A DNA stretch of 11,808 nucleotides from Smittium culicis (lineage: Eukaryota > Kickxellomycota > Harpellomycetes > Harpellales > Legeriomycetaceae), in contig LSSN01005125.1 in NCBI GenBank assembly GCA_001970855.1, forward strand, positions 1 to 11,808, given 5' to 3'. The position numbers were made by a program, and so were the translations under genes. Positions within the stretch are counted from its first letter, which is position 1. Every line of letters begins with the position of its first letter. This document shows, piece by piece, positions 10,221 to 11,808 of this stretch. The notes under the pieces were generated by a model that was given only the letters and a program-made list of their open reading frames with translations, ran no database searches and had not been told where the DNA came from.

Positions 10221-10586
10221 TTTTTTTTTTTTATTTAGTTGAATGTATTTATAATAGAAAATTATAAACAGTATAAAGTAAAGAATGCGATATAATAAAA
10301 TTATAATTAAAGTATAAAAGAGAGAAAAGAGAGGATAAGATTAGAGATATCAGCTATTGCTGAACACTAATTTTCCTCTAGGCTCTATTGAAAACCGTTT
10401 GGTTCTTATAACTAGCCAGGATTCTCTTTTCTTCGTATGTTTAAATTCCATAGTAATTTTCTGCTGTAAGTCGTCTTTCCACCGGTTGAATTAGCCTTCG
10501 CCAGGTATGTTTATATCTGCTAGGGCAGTTTCGACCCTCGCTCTGTAAATATTCCATATGGCTAGTCCATACAGAATTTCCACCTT
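10221..10586 (-). mobile_element. 5'-truncated LINE retrotransposon insertion
   Basis: A 366-bp non-LTR retrotransposon copy. Reading on the minus strand it runs from ORF2 coding sequence (10586-10350) through a 128-nt A+T-rich 3' UTR into a 12-A tail (10232-10221), with an AATAAA overlapping the start of the tail. It is bounded by a perfect 9-bp duplication. The 5' end is truncated inside the ORF, the commonest outcome of LINE insertion. The coding part is close to 40% G+C by eye against little over 20% around it, so the source element has a different composition from this region, or the copy is too young to have drifted. It lies about 80 bp upstream of the first recognisable MULE codons and is on the same strand, but is unrelated to it. 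Confidence 0.85.
10350..10586 (-). pseudogene. C-terminal fragment of LINE ORF2 (reverse transcriptase polyprotein)
   Basis: Seventy-eight codons plus the natural TGA stop at 10350-10352. The fragment starts KVEILYGLAIWNIYRARVE and later reads FNRWKDDLQQKITMEFK and ends in KLVFSNS. The pattern of a short helix with W-x-I-Y-R-A-R followed by a W-K-x-x-L amphipathic stretch resembles the region after the zf-RVT motif at the end of LINE ORF2 proteins; the catalytic reverse transcriptase and endonuclease domains are missing. One in-frame TAA falls at codon 32 (10491-10493). Otherwise the frame is intact, with no frameshift, in contrast to the neighbouring MULE. The assignment rests on this resemblance together with the poly(A) tail and target-site duplication; a search with the peptide would confirm the clade. 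Confidence 0.7.
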
Positions 10587-10595
10587 TTAAATGTA
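10587..10595. repeat. target-site duplication, LINE 5' side
   Basis: TTAAATGTA, identical to 10212-10220. It begins at the base after the first LINE codon as read on the minus strand, and so marks the 5' truncation point. Confidence 0.8.
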
Positions 10596-10684
10596 GATTT
10601 TTATGAGCGAATCTTCAAGGAATAATAATAAAAAACAGCCTCTAACAAATAAAATAACCAATAAAAATTAGAATTATTGTTTAT

Positions 10685-10728
10685 GGAGTACATTTAGCAA
10701 AAAAAAAAAAAAGGAGTTCGTTTAGCAA
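10685..10728. repeat. 16-bp direct repeat around a poly(A) run
   Basis: GGAGTACATTTAGCAA (10685-10700) and GGAGTTCGTTTAGCAA (10713-10728) match at 14 of 16 positions. They are separated by twelve further A residues, so the A-run totals 14 (10699-10712). It could be a small tandem duplication with an expanded A-run, or a diverged target-site duplication left around a bare poly(A) insert. Confidence 0.75.
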
Positions 10729-11356
10729 TTCCCTTTATATTACCTGATGTATAATATTTCTACAAAAAATTTTTTATCAATAGTACCTAAGATCTGCAAT
10801 AAACTTTGCTTTACAGAATATGAGTTTTATTAGAGACTGAAACCTATGTATTTCATACTACATAAACCATAGAAATTCAAATAAACTGAACGAAAAATTG
10901 AAAAAAAGCTATATGTTTTGTAAAGAATTTTTTATTCGTCCCAAATTCAAAAAATTGATCTAAAAATTGTAAAATTGTAAAGTTTTAGTACTTTCTATTA
11001 TTTTAGCAATTAGTACATATCACAAAAAATATAAGCGAGAAGCATAATTATTTATGTAACATAATTAAATAAACGAAGATATAGAATTGAAAAATATAAT
11101 TAGCTGTCAAAGCGTTATATTCAAGGTAAGTTTGGTTTATGACCTTGGCTATAAAAGCAAAATGGTGTGTATTTTTATTGGTTTTCTCATCTCTGAGTAT
11201 TTAAGAATTAAATTATCTATAGTAACATATCATTTGATTAAAAAAAATTTATGAAAAGTCGAGTGAAATATCATTATAGCTTTAGTATGAACCTTTTAAT
11301 ATCTTTGGTATAAAGTATATAGTTCTTATACTACCGACTCCGATTGATATTTCATA

Positions 11357-11360
<4 letters not shown>

Positions 11361-11387
<27 letters not shown>
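11361..11387. repeat. (TA)13 microsatellite
   Basis: Twenty-seven bases of alternating TA, flanked by further A/T-only sequence. It is a simple repeat able to extrude a cruciform, with no gene attached. Confidence 0.95.
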
Positions 11388-11808
11388 TACTGAGGGAATG
11401 ATATATAGCTCTTTTGAAATTATTACAAATTTGAAATGTATCACAAGGCGAAAGAGCTGACTCTTGTAAGAGATTATTAAGAAGTTTGTATCCTCAAAAA
11501 GATAGATAGTGTAGCAAAGTCATTTTTTAATTTTGGTTATATTTTTTATTAGTTAAAAAACTAGAAAATGTTAATGCTTGTATTAATTGGTATAAAGGAT
11601 GTATCAAAATAGAGTTTGGGAGCTAAAAGCGTAGCAAAAATATTTGATTTTGAATAAAAACGTTAGGTTAGTATTAAATATGGTAGAATAAGTGGGGTAG
11701 AGAATTTGTTTGTAATTATTGGTGCACATTAAATCGGATTCGCCAATGGGTGGTTGGGAGCAGCGTGGATCGATTGGCTAGTTATGATTAGCTAGGTTAT
11801 TTGATATT

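Larger units (their letters stand above)
10596..11808. other. intergenic spacer right of the LINE
   Basis: No gene is recognised. The stretch contains the A14 run with its flanking direct repeat, the (TA)n microsatellite, a consensus-like splice donor at 11126 with a pyrimidine-rich acceptor at 11197, and a final 200 bp that is somewhat richer in G+C. In that final part 11607-11777 is open for 57 codons on the minus strand and the plus strand is also nearly open, so strand and coding status cannot be decided. No tRNA or rRNA structure was seen. Confidence 0.45.

Noticed and set aside
11150..11254. TATAAAAG followed by an ATG and a 30-codon frame as a promoter and gene.
   Set aside because: The TATA-like sequence is only a few bases from the ATG, too close for a promoter, and the frame is very short in a region where TATA strings are everywhere.
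11607..11777. Minus-strand 57-codon open stretch at the right edge.
   Set aside because: The opposite strand is almost equally open and neither translation has a recognisable domain; the window ends before it can be followed.
11700..11808. G-rich end of the window as a possible tRNA.
   Set aside because: No T-loop consensus, no acceptor stem pairing and no cloverleaf could be drawn.

Overview
This window is a very AT-rich (by eye a little over 20% G+C) stretch of eukaryotic DNA. It contains no intact protein-coding gene that I can defend. The lack of long reading frames, the long homopolymer and AT runs, the (TTA)n and (TA)n microsatellites, and two eukaryotic transposon relics all argue against bacterial or organellar DNA. 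The transposase has the architecture of MULE/FAR1-like proteins that are abundant in fungi and plants. With the extreme AT bias, a low-GC, transposon-rich fungus (an early-diverging or arbuscular mycorrhizal type) is my best guess. Insects and other AT-rich eukaryotes are not excluded; the organism is inference only.

Layout. Positions 1-8190 are almost entirely non-coding. The first ~1 kb is slightly richer in G+C and has a small group of TTCGG/CCGAA hairpins. The rest is AT-rich spacer with one GC hairpin near 5076, a (TTA)10 repeat at 6043, and several 60-110 codon open stretches without a good start codon, most of which are no longer than chance would give at this composition.

Positions ~8241-10139, minus strand, hold a heavily broken Mutator-like (MULE) transposase. 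Read through six frameshifts and about fifteen in-frame stops, it gives in order: a FAR1/WRKY-GCM1-like N-terminal DNA-binding region, the MULE DDE catalytic domain, a SWIM-type zinc finger, a basic linker and a C-terminal CCHC zinc knuckle. Two of the three expected acidic catalytic residues are substituted.

Positions 10221-10586, minus strand, are a clean 5'-truncated LINE insertion: the last 78 codons of an ORF2-like protein with one internal stop, a 3' UTR, a poly(A) tail and a perfect 9-bp target-site duplication (10212-10220 and 10587-10595). It is visibly less AT-rich than everything around it and much less decayed than the MULE, so it arrived later.

Positions 10596-11808 are again spacer, with an A14 run bracketed by an imperfect 16-bp direct repeat, a (TA)13 microsatellite, and a good-looking but unsupported intron motif near 11126. 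The two elements are unrelated to each other functionally; the window is best read as a transposon graveyard between genes.
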